A DNA stretch of 64,000 nucleotides from Candidatus Regiella insecticola LSR1 (GCF_000143625.1 NZ_GL379590.1:1-64000); one strand, 5' to 3'. Shown: positions 1 through 9,477, numbered from the stretch's first letter. The notes: generated by a model not told the origin, from the sequence alone. Program-made: numbers and translations.

Positions 1-363
1 AAGCTTTACGAATGGGAGGCGCCATGATTTTAGGTTGTTTAAGGAGTCTGGTGTGCGAATACATCCTGACATCAAAACAGTTACCGATACAGGTTACCAA
101 GGGCTTGGCAAGATTCATTCAAACTCGGCGTTGCCTAAGAAAAAGACAAAGAAAAATCCCTTAACAAAAGAAGATAAACGCAACAATCGTGCGTTATCAA
201 GCCAGCGTGTATTAAACGAACATGTCATTGGTATGATTAAAAGATTTAAAATTGTATCAGACCGTTATCGAAACAGGCGAAAACGTTTTGGATTAAGATT
301 TAATCTGATTGCTGCAATTTATAATATGGAAATTAGATAAATGATAGTTTCCGAAGAGGTCTA
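1..363 (+). mobile_element. IS5-family insertion sequence, 3' part (copy cut by window edge)
   Basis: The sequence matches bases 35385-35747 of the complete copy at 34834-35747 almost base for base. It carries the end of the transposase frame and the right terminal repeat GTTTCCGAAGAGGTC, followed by TA. The left part lies outside the window. The element sits inside a haem permease gene: the permease reading frame resumes directly after the terminal TA, so this copy caused the gene break. Confidence 0.9.
2..340 (+). CDS. IS5-family transposase, C-terminal frame (partial)
   Basis: This is the distal half of the DDE transposase carried by the element. The second catalytic Asp is visible in VTDTGYQG and the Glu in the NEHVIG segment, followed by a basic stretch ([16 protein letters not shown]) typical of the end of IS5 transposases. 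In complete copies this frame follows a first frame of 145 residues and is probably joined to it by a -1 frameshift. The beginning is missing because the window starts inside the element. Confidence 0.85.
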   Translation, partial: SFTNGRRHDFRLFKESGVRIHPDIKTVTDTGYQGLGKIHSNSALPKKKTKKNPLTKEDKRNNRALSSQRVLNEHVIGMIKRFKIVSDRYRNRRKRFGLRFNLIAAIYNMEIR

Positions 364-902
364 ATGCGCTCTGTGGTGCTGCTGTTGGTATTTTGAGCTA
401 TTTTAGTAATGATCAGCAACTGCGCCAATTTTCTTTATGGATGATGGGCAGCCTGAGTCAAGTTCAGTGGCCTATGTTAGGACTCGCCGCCGCATTTATT
501 ATTCCAACCATGGTAATCACACTATTACAAGCGCATAAACTCAATTTATTGCAACTTGGTGATGAGGAAGCTCATTATCTTGGTATTAATACCCAGCAAA
601 CGAAAAGCCGATTTCTCTTACTCAGCACTTTATTGGTCAGTACTGCTGTCGCGTTGAGTGGTATTATTGGTTTTATTGGCTTAGTTATTCCACATTTGAT
701 CCGAATGCATTTAGGTGCCGATCACCGTTGGTTATTGCCTGGTGCCGCTTTAGGCGGGGCTTGCTTACTCCTCAGTGCCGATACTTTAGCGCGAACTTTA
801 GTCGCACCGTCAGAAATGCCAGTTGGGTTGATTACCAGTTTGATAGGCGGCCCCTATTTTTTATGGCTAATATTACGCCAACAGGAACCGCTTAGTGGAT
901 AA
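364..902 (+). pseudogene. hmuU: haem ABC transporter permease, C-terminal remnant
   Basis: The reading frame opens right after the IS end with NALCGAAVGILSYF and runs as a typical FecCD/BtuC-family permease C-terminus. Segments such as LNLLQLGDEEAHYLG, SGIIGFIGLVIPHLIR and MPVGLITSLIGGPYFLWLI are the signature loops and helices of HmuU-type haem permeases. The first half is absent on this side of the IS, so the gene is disrupted. The next gene, an ATPase, starts at a GTG inside its last codons, the usual translational coupling of hmuU and hmuV. In an intact locus the product would import haem from periplasm to cytoplasm. HmuU is the most likely identity; other siderophore permeases of the family cannot be fully excluded. 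Confidence 0.8.
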
Positions 903-1512
903 TTCTTTGATCGCAAACTTATTAGAGAATAGGTTTTTGGATAATCCGGTGTTAATCCAAGCACAACATCTTTATTATCATGTTGGTAAATGTAATCTAA
1001 TTAAAAATGTCTCTCTGCATATCAATAGCGGTGAAATAGTTGCCATTATTGGACTAAATGGCGCAGGGAAATCTACCTTGCTGCGTTTATTGAGTGGTTA
1101 TTTATCTGCTGATAGTGGAACTTGTTACCTTTTTGATAAACCTTCGCATCATTGGTCGCTCCCTCTATTAGCTAAAATTCGTGCTCTAATGCCTCAGTCT
1201 AGCGCGCTAGAATTCCCATTTACTGTTGAACAGGTGGTGGCCTATGGGGCGAGCGCCCCACGGTGAACAAACAAAGATCGAGCAGCAAAAAATAATACAA
1301 CAGGTGATGGAGCAAACCGATTGTAAAACGCTGGCCAGTCGTGACTATCGAAAATTGTCGGTTGGAGAGCAACAACGAGTACAGCTAGCAAGAGCATTAG
1401 CTCAACTTTGGCATCCTCGTCCCACCCCCTGTTGTTTATTTCTTGATGAACCCACTTCTGCACTGGATTTGCATCATCAACAGCATACGTTACGTTTGTT
1501 ACGACAACTGTT
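895..1512 (+). pseudogene. hmuV: haem ABC transporter ATPase, frameshifted and truncated
   Basis: Walker A is intact (GLNGAGKST), followed by the frame up to TVEQVVAYG. One extra base near 1243-1245 then shifts the frame: the next frame continues with MGRAPHG, the normal HmuV continuation, then the signature [15 protein letters not shown] and Walker [13 protein letters not shown]. Homology stops abruptly after LRLLRQL at about 1509, before the H-loop histidine. About a quarter of a usual 260-residue HmuV is missing. Beyond this point the other strand carries the tail of a lipoprotein gene. Frameshift plus truncation make it non-functional, in line with the broken permease upstream. Confidence 0.85.
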
Positions 1513-2201
1513 TCCTTTAGAATCAATAACCGATACAGGCTCTTTGGTAAAGGCGCCCAAGTTTTGTTCGGCATAGGCTATCCACTGTGAAATAAATGTT
1601 TCATTTGTTTTAGCTAAATCATCACTTTTTACCCATCCCATCACTGCGGGAGAAATAATCAACTTCCAGGCTTTATCTTTACTTTCCCCGAAGATATAGA
1701 CAGGCGTACCAGGGCGGATGGATGAATCCTGTAATATATCAAATGGATAACCTTCCCCTGCCTTTTTGAAATCATAAAATGCTGGGGTGGTTGTTGGGAG
1801 CATTCTTACTGAGGACTCAGTAATCATGATCGCTCTATTGTCAGCATTAAATTGTTCATAAATATCAATCGTTGTATTTTTTTTCAGCTCTGTTTTCCAA
1901 AAATAAGATCTTTCTCTAAAATTTTCGCCTGTCGCCGCTAATTTTTTCTTAATAAAAATCGGATTCCAGGGTGATTCATCGTTTGCTGAAACCCCGAAAT
2001 AACGGGATTTAAGAGATAAAAACGCAGAATGTTGTGATGTTTCAGTCAATATAGGGATATTATAATTTTCTTATTAGGAGGTATCCACGAATCAACATTT
2101 TGATCGTATCTATCCAAAGGAAATATTTTATTGACTGGCATATTTTGGGATGTGCAGCCAGCTAATGCTAAAGATAAAGTGATAAAAATAATTTTTTTCA
2201 T
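1513..2201 (-). pseudogene. SH3-domain (NlpC/P60-associated) lipoprotein, frameshifted and truncated
   Basis: An ATG at 2201 begins MKKIIFITLSLALAGC, a clear lipoprotein signal with lipobox LAGC. The first frame ends at about residue 45. After a frameshift near 2060-2075 the other frame continues as one open stretch: LKSRYFGVSANDESPWNP, SSVRMLPTTTPAFYDF, GEGYPFDILQDSSIRPGTP, AWKLIISPAVMGWVKSDDLA. These resemble the N-terminal and SH3b1 domains found before NlpC/P60 peptidase domains in cell-wall hydrolases. The catalytic domain is missing because the sequence breaks off where the hmuV remnant begins on the other strand. Family assignment is from remembered motifs; the exact ortholog is unknown. 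Confidence 0.6.
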
Positions 2202-2301
2202 ATTTTTCCCAATGGACATTTACCTAGGCAGTGTGGGTAAATTTTTATTTTGATAACAGGTATTGATATTCCAGTCGTTCCTTGCTGATTTATTTTTAAA
2301 A

Positions 2302-2661
2302 TAGACCTCTTCGGAAACCTACTCTCAGGGTGGTGATATACCCACAGTTATTCAAGTCACCTCTAGGAGAAGGGTGTAACGTGGATTGCATGTATCATCC
2401 TTTCCATGTTGATGAACCGACTTCATTTGTGAGCAAAATCAACAAGCCATCTCTATTAACGCCATGACTATCCTCTCTTAAAATGCGGATGTATATCTTA
2501 ATACAAGTTGGGGGCATTATCGTTTATTGATTATAGTAGACTCGAGTTTACATATCGAATTGCTACCCGCTTCGCAATTATGAACACTTATGTTTTTTAG
2601 GCTTTCACATGTTAAACTGAGTCACTTATACTAAAAAATATACTTCATCCGGAGAGCGAAC
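2302..2661. other. repeat debris and ssb upstream region
   Basis: The stretch opens with TAGACCTCTTCGGAAACC, the end of an IS5-derived MITE with its body lost, followed by a degraded start of a PE-A palindromic element (TATACCCACAG at about 2337). The remainder up to ssb shows no coding frame I can support. The last bases hold a Shine-Dalgarno GGAGAG about 8 bases before the ssb start. Confidence 0.45.
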
Positions 2662-3195
2662 ATGGCCAGTAGAGGCGTCAACAAAGTAATTTTGGTCGGA
2701 AATTTGGGTCAAGATCCAGAAGTTCGTTACATGCCGAATGGTAATGCAGTTACCAACATCACCTTAGCCACTTCCGAAAGTTGGCGTGATAAAGCAACGG
2801 GTGAGCAAAAAGAAAAAACAGAGTGGCATCGGGTCGTTCTGTTCGGTAAATTGGCAGAAGTTGCAGGCGAATACTTACGGAAAGGTTCACAAGTCTACAT
2901 TGAAGGTACTTTGCAAACACGTAAATGGCAAGATCAGAGCGGCCAGGATCGTTATACCACCGAAGTAGTGGTTAATGTTGGTGGTACCATGCAAATGCTA
3001 GGCGGACGTCAAGGAGGAGGAGTTTCTTCTTCTGAATCAACCTCTTCAATAAGTCATGGAGAAAATGCAACGGCACCCACATTCGATAGTGGCCAATCGT
3101 TTAGCGATAACAAGCCTTCACGTTTGGATTCGGATATAAAACCGAAGCGCCCTCAAGAGCCTATAGCCACATTTGATGATGAAATTCCATTCTAG
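2662..3195 (+). CDS. ssb: single-stranded DNA-binding protein
   Basis: SSB coats single-stranded DNA as a tetramer in replication, recombination and repair, and recruits partner proteins through its acidic tail. The 177-residue product starts [20 protein letters not shown], the canonical enterobacterial start, with the OB-fold through about residue 112. A Gly/Ser-rich linker follows and the conserved tail ends DDEIPF. Length matches E. coli SSB (178). It stands alone between repeats. The uvrA gene that lies divergently in E. coli is not present. The frame is intact and looks functional. Confidence 0.97.
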   Translation: MASRGVNKVILVGNLGQDPEVRYMPNGNAVTNITLATSESWRDKATGEQKEKTEWHRVVLFGKLAEVAGEYLRKGSQVYIEGTLQTRKWQDQSGQDRYTTEVVVNVGGTMQMLGGRQGGGVSSSESTSSISHGENATAPTFDSGQSFSDNKPSRLDSDIKPKRPQEPIATFDDEIPF

Positions 3196-3278
3196 CGGCT
3201 TAATACGAAATATTCTTTAGCAACATTCGCGTAACCCTTTGCCGAATGCGGGCGGGGAGTAATCGCCGATGCTAAGAG

Positions 3279-3475
3279 CCAGTTTGAAATCTTCTTTGAA
3301 CCGGTGTTAAGACGAGGATCCATAAGCAAAAAAATGCAGTTTTTCTATGCAAAACCGTAGTGAAGGGAGTGAAGTCAAGGCGCACGGCGCAACACAGAAT
3401 TTACACCACGCAGTAGGTTATGCAAGTAATCTAAAGTATCAGCGAGCATAAGAGATTTCGAACAGGCTCCAAGAC
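3279..3475. repeat. MITE-2 copy with nested MITE-1 remnant
   Basis: Imperfect terminal inverted repeats bound it: AGAGCCAGTTTGAAATC at the left and GATTTCGAACAGGCTC at the right. The interior (about 3345-3435) resembles MITE-1 (GTCAAGGCGCACGGCGCAAC, CACGCAGTAGG), suggesting one element inserted into another. It fills most of the ssb-prlC gap. Confidence 0.55.
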
Positions 3476-3607
3476 AAAAAATCGATAAAAAGGCACCTTC
3501 TACATAAAGTAAATACGTATTGTTAACCTTTCTTGACAAAGGTCAGAGTGGAAGAAATCTCTAACAACGTTTATTTTTTTACCTGTAAAAATTACTAGGA
3601 TCGTTTC

Positions 3608-5686
3608 ATGACAAATTTGTCGTTAACTTCACCTTTGCCACAGTTTTCAGCCATTCATCCAGAAAACATTGTATCCAGGGTACAGGCCGTGTTGGAAGAG
3701 TGCCGCCAAGCAGTCGACAATATAGTCGCGCATCCAGATCCTTTTGTTTGGGACAATCTCTGTCAACCACTTGCTGAGCTTGATAATCGACTTTCATGCC
3801 TTTGGTCTCCCGTTAGTCATCTGAATGCGGTAAAAAATAATGTAGCGTTACGAGAGGCCTACGAACAATGTTTACCATTGTTATCTGAATTCAGTACATG
3901 GCTAGGGCAGCACAAAAAACTATATCAAGCCTATCTTAGCTTGCAAACAGGGCCAACCTTTTCTGATCTGAATGCAGCACAGCGTAAAGTCGTTGAAAAC
4001 ATGCTACGGGATTTCAAATTATCAGGTATTGACCTCGCACCTGAGCAACAAGAACGTTACGGAAAAATCGCCGCTCGTTTATCTGAACTTGCTTCTACCT
4101 ATAGTAATAATGTACTCGATGCAACTATGGGTTGGAGCAAATTAATTACCGATATTAATCAATTAAAAGGCCTGCCAGAAAGCGCCTTAGCCGCAGCAAA
4201 GATGATGGCAGAAGCTAAACAGCAGGAAGGTTGGTTATTCACGCTAGATATGCCAAGTTATTTGCCAGTTTTGACTTATGCTGATAATTCAGAACTACGG
4301 AAAGAAATGTATTCTGCATTTACTACCCGTGCCTCGGATCAAGGGCCAAATGCCGGTAAATGGGATAACAATGAAATCATGGAGGAGATGCTGGGGTTGC
4401 GTCACGAACTGGCGCAATTGCTAGGGTTTGCCAGCTATGCGGATAAATCACTGGCAACCAAGATGGCGGATAATCCACAGGAAGTACTGCGTTTTTTAAC
4501 CGATTTGGCAAAACGCGCTCGTCCACAAGCGGAAAAGGAGCTAGCACAGTTACGTGTGTTCGCTAAGCAACAGGATGATGTTAGCGAACTGGCAGCTTGG
4601 GATATCACCTATTATGCGGAAAAACAAAAACAATATTTATTCTCAATCAACGATGAACAACTGCGCCCATATTTTCCTGTAGAGGGCGTACTGAAAGGCC
4701 TCTTTGAAGTAGTCAAACGAATTTATGGTACTGATACTAAAGAGCGGCAAGGTGTCGATGTGTGGCATCCAGATGTCCGCTTCTTCGATTTGTTCGATGC
4801 TAATGGAGCATTGTGCGGCAGTTTTTATTTAGATCTTTACGCCCGCGAAAATAAACGAAATGGAGCCTGGATGGATAGTTGTGTCGATAGCTTTCGTTTA
4901 TCCAATGGTGAATGGCAAAAACCAGTGGCCTATTTGACCTGTAATTTTAATGGCCCTGTAGGTGATACGCCAGCCTTATTTACCCATGATGAAGTGGTCA
5001 CCCTCTTTCATGAATTTGGTCATGGCCTGCATCATATGCTCACTAAAATTGATATTTCTGGTGTATCTGGTATCAATGGAGTGCCTTGGGATGCAGTGGA
5101 ATTACCTAGCCAATTTATGGAAAATTGGTGCTGGGAACCGCAAGCATTAGCATTTATTTCTGGTCATTATCAAACACAGGAACCTTTGCCTCAAGAGATG
5201 CTCGACAAATTATTGGCCGTGAAAAATTATCACGCGGGACTATTTATTTTGCGTCAATTAGAATTAGGTCTATTCGATTTCCGTATGCATTATGAATATG
5301 ATCCGGTGAAAGGGGCGCAAATTCTACCCATTTTGAATGAAGTGAGAAAAAAAGTAGCAATCACTCCGGCGCCAACCTGGGGACGTTTTCCACACTCTTT
5401 CAATCATATTTTTTCCGGGGGATATGCGGCTGGTTATTACAGCTATTTATGGGCGGAAGTTTTATCAGCCGATGCTTTTTCCCGTTTTAAAGAAGAAGGG
5501 ATTTTTAATTCTGTTACCGGGCAATCTTTTCTCGAGAATATTTTATCGCTTGGTGGTTCGGAAGAGCCTATGATTTTATTCAAGCGCTTTCGGGGACGTG
5601 AGCCGCGGTTAGATGCAATGCTGCGTGATTACGGTATTCAATATGATGATGTAAAAAATAGCGCTATCCAAAATAACGTTATTTAA
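3608..5686 (+). CDS. prlC: oligopeptidase A (M3 zinc metallopeptidase)
   Basis: PrlC degrades signal-peptide fragments and other short peptides in the cytoplasm. The 692-residue frame (E. coli about 680) contains the M3-family zinc site HEFGH in VVTLFHEFGHGLHHM at about residue 470, with the third ligand Glu expected some 25 residues later (VELPSQFMENW). The frame is uninterrupted, with conserved ends such as HSFNHIFSGGYAAGYYSY. In E. coli prlC is followed at once by rsmJ; the same pair is kept here but separated by a palindromic element. A TTGACA at 3533-3538 could be a -35 box, but no convincing -10 follows. AGGATCG upstream is a plausible ribosome site. Confidence 0.95.
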   Translation: MTNLSLTSPLPQFSAIHPENIVSRVQAVLEECRQAVDNIVAHPDPFVWDNLCQPLAELDNRLSCLWSPVSHLNAVKNNVALREAYEQCLPLLSEFSTWLGQHKKLYQAYLSLQTGPTFSDLNAAQRKVVENMLRDFKLSGIDLAPEQQERYGKIAARLSELASTYSNNVLDATMGWSKLITDINQLKGLPESALAAAKMMAEAKQQEGWLFTLDMPSYLPVLTYADNSELRKEMYSAFTTRASDQGPNAGKWDNNEIMEEMLGLRHELAQLLGFASYADKSLATKMADNPQEVLRFLTDLAKRARPQAEKELAQLRVFAKQQDDVSELAAWDITYYAEKQKQYLFSINDEQLRPYFPVEGVLKGLFEVVKRIYGTDTKERQGVDVWHPDVRFFDLFDANGALCGSFYLDLYARENKRNGAWMDSCVDSFRLSNGEWQKPVAYLTCNFNGPVGDTPALFTHDEVVTLFHEFGHGLHHMLTKIDISGVSGINGVPWDAVELPSQFMENWCWEPQALAFISGHYQTQEPLPQEMLDKLLAVKNYHAGLFILRQLELGLFDFRMHYEYDPVKGAQILPILNEVRKKVAITPAPTWGRFPHSFNHIFSGGYAAGYYSYLWAEVLSADAFSRFKEEGIFNSVTGQSFLENILSLGGSEEPMILFKRFRGREPRLDAMLRDYGIQYDDVKNSAIQNNVI

Positions 5687-5732
5687 CAATTGTGTCTTCC
5701 GCCGTTTGTGTTTAGCGGATAAGAGCTGCGTG

Positions 5733-5850
5733 TATACCCAATGAATTTCGAGTTACGGCAAGGGTGTGAGACCGATGAGAGTAGACATACTACGTGATTC
5801 GGCGAGCACCCGCAGCCAACGCCGCCGTAACTTGAAAGGCGAAGGGTATA
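5733..5850 (+). repeat. PE-A palindromic element (type with AATGAATTTCG end)
   Basis: It runs from TATACCC to GGGTATA. The left arm reads CGAGTTACGGC and the right arm GCCGTAACTTG, so the ends can pair; the centre has ACCGATGAG and CTACGTGATTCGGCGAGC. It lies between prlC and rsmJ and is open in the rsmJ frame, extending that frame upstream without being part of the protein. Confidence 0.85.
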
Positions 5851-5879
5851 TCAGCCCAAGCGAGTGCTGTAGAATCGAC

Positions 5880-6674
5880 ATGAGTAAGATGAATATTTGT
5901 TTATTATGCGAGCCAGATGTTGATCCCAAAGCCTTATCAACGTTAGCTGAGCGTTGGGGGATCACTTCCGACGATAAGGCTATTATGGCATTGGTGCTAA
6001 CGCCTGATAGACTTGAACTACGTAAAAGAGATGAAAAAAAGCTACATGGCATTTATGTGGATTTTGTTTCTGGGACTATGGCGCACCGGCGTTGTTTCGG
6101 CGGAGGGCGGAGTGAAGCGGTAGCTAAAGCTGTAGGTATCAAAAAAAATTATCGGCCAACGGTAGTAGACGCAACGGCAGGACTCGGACGAGATGCTTTT
6201 GTGTTAGCTTCATTGGGTTGTAATGTCAAAATGCTGGAACGGCATCCAGTTGTTGCTGCACTGCTAGACGATGGTTTGCAACGTGGCTATCAAGATGCCG
6301 AAATTGGTTTGTGGTTACGTGAAAGAATGACCTTACTGCATGCATCCAGTTTTACTAGTCTTTTGACAGATCTAGCTAACACAGTCTCCCGGCCGGATGT
6401 GGTGTATCTTGACCCTATGTATCCTCCCCGTGCCAAAAGTGCATTGGTAAAAAAAGAAATGCGTATTTTCCAGTCATTAGTAGGCGCCGATGAAGATGCG
6501 GATAATTTATTAGCGCCTGCTTGTGCCTTAGCACTCAAGCGGGTAGTGGTTAAACGCCCTGCTTATGCACCTCCTTTAGCTGGGATCTGTGCACAAGCAA
6601 GGATTCTCACTAAAAATCATAGGTTTGATCTCTACTTATATCCGCAGTCCTTCAAATTGCCGCTAGGCGGTTAG
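5880..6674 (+). CDS. rsmJ: 16S rRNA m2G1516 methyltransferase
   Basis: RsmJ uses S-adenosylmethionine to methylate G1516 of 16S rRNA. Motifs include [19 protein letters not shown] (SAM-binding loop), [14 protein letters not shown] and YLDPMYPP (catalytic DP-Y). The frame is open from 5766, but that part is palindromic element. Alignment with E. coli RsmJ supports a start at ATG 5880 or 5889 (MNICLLCEP). At the other end the last residues [13 protein letters not shown] are encoded by a second PE-A fragment, which supplies the stop codon in place of the native tail. The catalytic core is complete, so it probably works. Confidence 0.9.
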   Translation: MSKMNICLLCEPDVDPKALSTLAERWGITSDDKAIMALVLTPDRLELRKRDEKKLHGIYVDFVSGTMAHRRCFGGGRSEAVAKAVGIKKNYRPTVVDATAGLGRDAFVLASLGCNVKMLERHPVVAALLDDGLQRGYQDAEIGLWLRERMTLLHASSFTSLLTDLANTVSRPDVVYLDPMYPPRAKSALVKKEMRIFQSLVGADEDADNLLAPACALALKRVVVKRPAYAPPLAGICAQARILTKNHRFDLYLYPQSFKLPLGG

Positions 6675-6695
6675 GGCGTGAGACCGATGAGCGTA
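6637..6695 (+). repeat. PE-A fragment ending rsmJ
   Basis: This is the left half of an element (TATATCC, then CTTCAAATTGCCGCTAGGCGG and GAGACCGATGAGCGTA). It breaks off just before a MITE-1 copy. Its first 13 codons form the rsmJ C-terminus. Confidence 0.75.
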
Positions 6696-6701
6696 TCCCA
6701 A

Positions 6702-6845
6702 TAGACCTCTTTGGAAACCGTAGTTCGTTATGCGGAGTCAAGGCGTCCGGCGCACAGCAACCTTCGTTAACACAGAGTACATGAGGATTGCGCGCACCGG
6801 GCAACGCAGGATCCGCGTCACGCAGTAGGTTTCCGAAGAGGTCTA
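6702..6845 (+). repeat. MITE-1 copy (IS5-derived termini)
   Basis: This 144-bp element is bounded by TAGACCTCTTTGGAAAC and GTTTCCGAAGAGGTCTA, near-identical to the ends of the resident IS5-family element. It has no coding capacity. The interior includes GTAGTTCGTTATGCGGAGTC and CGGGCAACGCAGGATCCGCG. The closest second copy is 28017-28159. It is inserted between two palindromic-element fragments. Confidence 0.85.
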
Positions 6846-7017
6846 ATGAATTTCGAGTTACGGCAAGGTGGCAATCAGTCGAATCCCAGGAGTGTATATC
6901 CTTCGTCTTTGAAGTTGCCGCTAGGCGGCCAGAATGTGAGACCGATGAGCTAGACATTACGTGATTCGGCGAGCCGCCGCCGCTAACAACACGGCGGCTT
7001 TAAAGGCAAAGGGGATA
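6843..7017 (+). repeat. two abutting PE-A elements (one partial)
   Basis: From 6843 a start fragment of the type with AATGAATTTCGAG and GAATCCCAGGAGTG runs to about 6893. A second, nearly complete element follows from TATATCC (6894) to GGGGATA (7017), with the typical TTGCCGCTAGGCGGCC core. Together with the flanking MITE-1 this is a nest of at least four elements between rsmJ and yhjD. Confidence 0.7.
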
Positions 7018-7060
7018 AATCACCAATTATCATCGATATCCAAACGGGTTAAACCCTCGT

Positions 7061-8005
7061 ATGCTAAAAAATAAACAAGTGGTCTTTGTCCAACTCAATC
7101 AGTATATAAAAACTTATCCGCCTGTGGCGCATATTATACGTGCTGTCGATCGTTTTAACGATCGGCTGGGTAGCCAATTCGGGGCTGCCATCACTTATTT
7201 TTCGGTTTTATCTTTAATTCCAATGTTAATGCTATCTTTTGCTGTTACAGGTTTTTTTTTAGCTTCCAATCCTTTCTTATTGACCGAATTAATTGAAAAA
7301 ATCGTTAATAGCGTGAGTGATCCCACGCTGGCAACTACGCTGAAGAATATCGTCAATACTGCGGTGAAACAACGTACCACTGTTGGCTTAACCGGTCTGT
7401 CTATTGCTCTTTATTCTGGAATCAGTTGGATAGGTAGTTTATTACGTGAAGCTATCCGTGCTCAATCGCGTGATGTCTGGGAACGGAGCAGTGATGATAA
7501 AGAAAAGTTTTATTTCCGTTATATCAAAGATTTTATCTCGCTTATTGGTTTGCTGATAGCCTTAATCATTACACTCTCACTGACTTCGATTGCCGGTTCA
7601 GCGCAAGTGATGATTATAAATACGCTGGGTTTAAATGGAATTGAATGGTTACGACCACTTATGACCTTAGTCACTTTAGCTATTTCTATTACAGCCAACT
7701 GTTTATTGTTTATTTGGATTTTATGGATACTGCCTCGTCATCATCCTCAAAAAAAAGCTTTATTACGAGGTACTCTTATTGCCGCACTCGGCTTTGAGAT
7801 CATTAAGTTTGTTATGACGATGATGTTACCTTATCTTACCAGTTCTCCTTCTGGCGCAGTTTTTGGCCCAATACTTGGGCTAATGGCATTTTTCTATTTT
7901 TTTGCACGCTTGACTTTGTTTTGTAGCGCCTGGATTGCTACAGCACAATATCCAAATAATACAATTGAGTCAGATAACCATCAGCGAATATCAAATACAG
8001 ACTAA
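7061..8005 (+). CDS. yhjD: YhjD/YihY (BrkB) family inner membrane protein
   Basis: This 314-residue membrane protein matches E. coli YhjD along its length: RFNDRLGSQFGAAITYFS, SDPTLATTLKNIVNTAV, QRTTVGLTGL, EAIRAQSRDVWERS, PSGAVFGPILGLMAFFYF. Several hydrophobic segments (about residues 40-65, 105-130, 160-185, 205-230, 240-265, 270-290) fit the six-helix YihY fold. YhjD is described as an inner membrane protein, and mutants affect tolerance of altered lipopolysaccharide in E. coli; transport function is not settled. The N-terminus is shorter than in E. coli. It stands alone, preceded by a nest of repeats. Confidence 0.88.
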   Translation: MLKNKQVVFVQLNQYIKTYPPVAHIIRAVDRFNDRLGSQFGAAITYFSVLSLIPMLMLSFAVTGFFLASNPFLLTELIEKIVNSVSDPTLATTLKNIVNTAVKQRTTVGLTGLSIALYSGISWIGSLLREAIRAQSRDVWERSSDDKEKFYFRYIKDFISLIGLLIALIITLSLTSIAGSAQVMIINTLGLNGIEWLRPLMTLVTLAISITANCLLFIWILWILPRHHPQKKALLRGTLIAALGFEIIKFVMTMMLPYLTSSPSGAVFGPILGLMAFFYFFARLTLFCSAWIATAQYPNNTIESDNHQRISNTD

Positions 8006-8022
8006 ATAGTAGCAGGATTAGT

Positions 8023-8130
8023 TATAGCTAAATCATTTTAACTTGATTCTGTGTTGTCATCGCTTGCTGTACTATTTGTACTGTCTGTGCTCCGCTCCGC
8101 TTTGAATAAAATTAGATTGATTCGGCTATC
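8023..8130 (+). repeat. MITE-3 copy
   Basis: This is a divergent copy of the 106-108 bp element described at 9357. The ends TATAGCTAAATC and GATTCGGCTATC are inverted repeats, and the centre has CTGTACTATTTGTACTGTC. It lies just after the yhjD stop. Confidence 0.75.
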
Positions 8131-8921
8131 ATGCACCACGGAACCTGGCATTTGCGCTCCAGTGGTTTTTACAAGATAGTCTATTATCATGCTCTAAATT
8201 ATTACCACATGTTAGCTAGCGCCGCGACTCCAACCAATATTCCTAAAGGTGAATACATAAAACGGGGGATCTTCACCGAGGGCAATAAAGAAGAATTCTT
8301 CGCAGGCATTAACGCCATTGATTCTGCTAATCGAGTTACTCCGTTGTAAAATTCATTAGCCTTTTTTGCTCGTAAGGTGAAGGCTGAGTTGACCTAGGAA
8401 AAGACAGTGCTAATGGATTTAATCGTAGAGGAGGAGCATGTAATTGAGAACTGAATATTCCTATCTTTTCAGGAGTAGTTGCATTTTTTTGTGTAGAGGA
8501 AATATTACTATCTGCAAATTAAGTATCGTTAATATTAAAAACAGAATTCTTTATCGTGATATTCATACTATGGCTCTCTATATTTTTGTTAACTATAATT
8601 CAATATATAAAAAAGATATTTTTTATATTACTTCTTTGCTAATAAATAAAAATATCTAGGCTAATTGAGGTGCTACTTTTTACGTGCTTACAATATTTTA
8701 AACGCATTTTCAATAAAATAGTATCGTGTAAAATAAATTCAGAATAGGTTATAAATTTTCCTTTTATAATGACTTCTTACATCCAGTAAATATCATCTTT
8801 TCCAAATAAAAAAATTCGGCGATAATATTAATTCCTTTTTGTATTTTCTTCTTCTTGTTTTTTCTGTACGGTAGATTTTTGGGCAGTGCATTCCAGCACC
8901 TGCGAAAGTTAGACACCTTGA
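8131..8921. other. AT-rich stretch with short unrecognised frames
   Basis: A 72-codon frame at 8131-8349 (+) ends with ASAATPTNIPKGEYIKRG and looks more protein-like than its surroundings, but its first residues overlap the MITE end and I recognise no family. From 8440 the sequence is very AT-rich with no supportable gene. Most likely a field of gene remnants. Confidence 0.3.
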
Positions 8922-9347
8922 GGTAGCAGCCAAATTTTACCATTATCAGGGATCGGATTAGCAAGTACTAAATCCGGATCTGCTCAATCAGATGGAAATA
9001 CATCCTCTTCGCAGGAAAATGTTGCCTCATCCCTGTCAGTTCACTCTGTAAAGAATAATGATGCCAAGCTTCTGCTAGAGACGGCTGAGGGTTCGAAAGA
9101 ATTAGCCGCTTGCCATTTTCTGATTAGTGCTTTTAAATATGCTCGGATTAAAAATCAAGGAAGTGTGGGGAGTGATGACATGTGGGCTATTGATGCTTTC
9201 CTTTCGGATCAAGGTTTCCCACCGCCAACTCAGGCAATGAGCAATCCTTCTGAAAGCACTCCATCTTTTGCGCCAGGCGGCAGCGCAGCAGGCAACCAGT
9301 CGCCAGATCCCGGTGCTCCCTCTGCTAGGACAGGGGACGATTTATAG
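8922..9347 (+). pseudogene. headless remnant of an unknown gene
   Basis: A 141-codon stretch is open from a stop at 8919 to TAG 9345, but the first in-frame ATG is only at 9180. The middle part (KLLLETAEGSKELAACHFLI, AFKYARIKNQGSVGSDD) looks like helical protein, and the end is a Ser/Gly/Pro-rich tail (PSFAPGGSAAGNQSPDPG). The absence of a start suggests the 3' end of a larger gene whose front was lost. I do not recognise the family. A secreted or surface protein is only a guess from the composition. Confidence 0.35.
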
Positions 9348-9356
9348 CGTTAAACA

Positions 9357-9462
9357 TATAGCCAAATCAGTTTAATTTGATTCTGCGTTGTCGTCGCTTG
9401 CCGTACTATTTGTACTGTCTGCACTCCTCCGCCTTGAATCAAATTAAACTGATTCGGCTATA
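9357..9462 (+). repeat. MITE-3 copy (best preserved)
   Basis: A 106-bp element with long terminal inverted repeats: TATAGCCAAATCAGTTTAAT at the left pairs with ATTAAACTGATTCGGCTATA at the right apart from one mismatch. The interior CTGCGTTGTCGTCGCTTGCC and GTACTATTTGTAC is shared with the copies at 8023 and 36250. It lies directly after the headless remnant. Confidence 0.85.
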
Positions 9463-9477
9463 ACTCCGATAGTTCTA

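Noticed and set aside
5766-5879. N-terminal extension of RsmJ
   Set aside because: Encoded by a PE-A element; alignment with E. coli RsmJ starts at 5880/5889, so the extension is probably untranslated leader.
8444-8659. Small 71-residue protein
   Set aside because: AT-rich chance frame without start context or recognisable motif.
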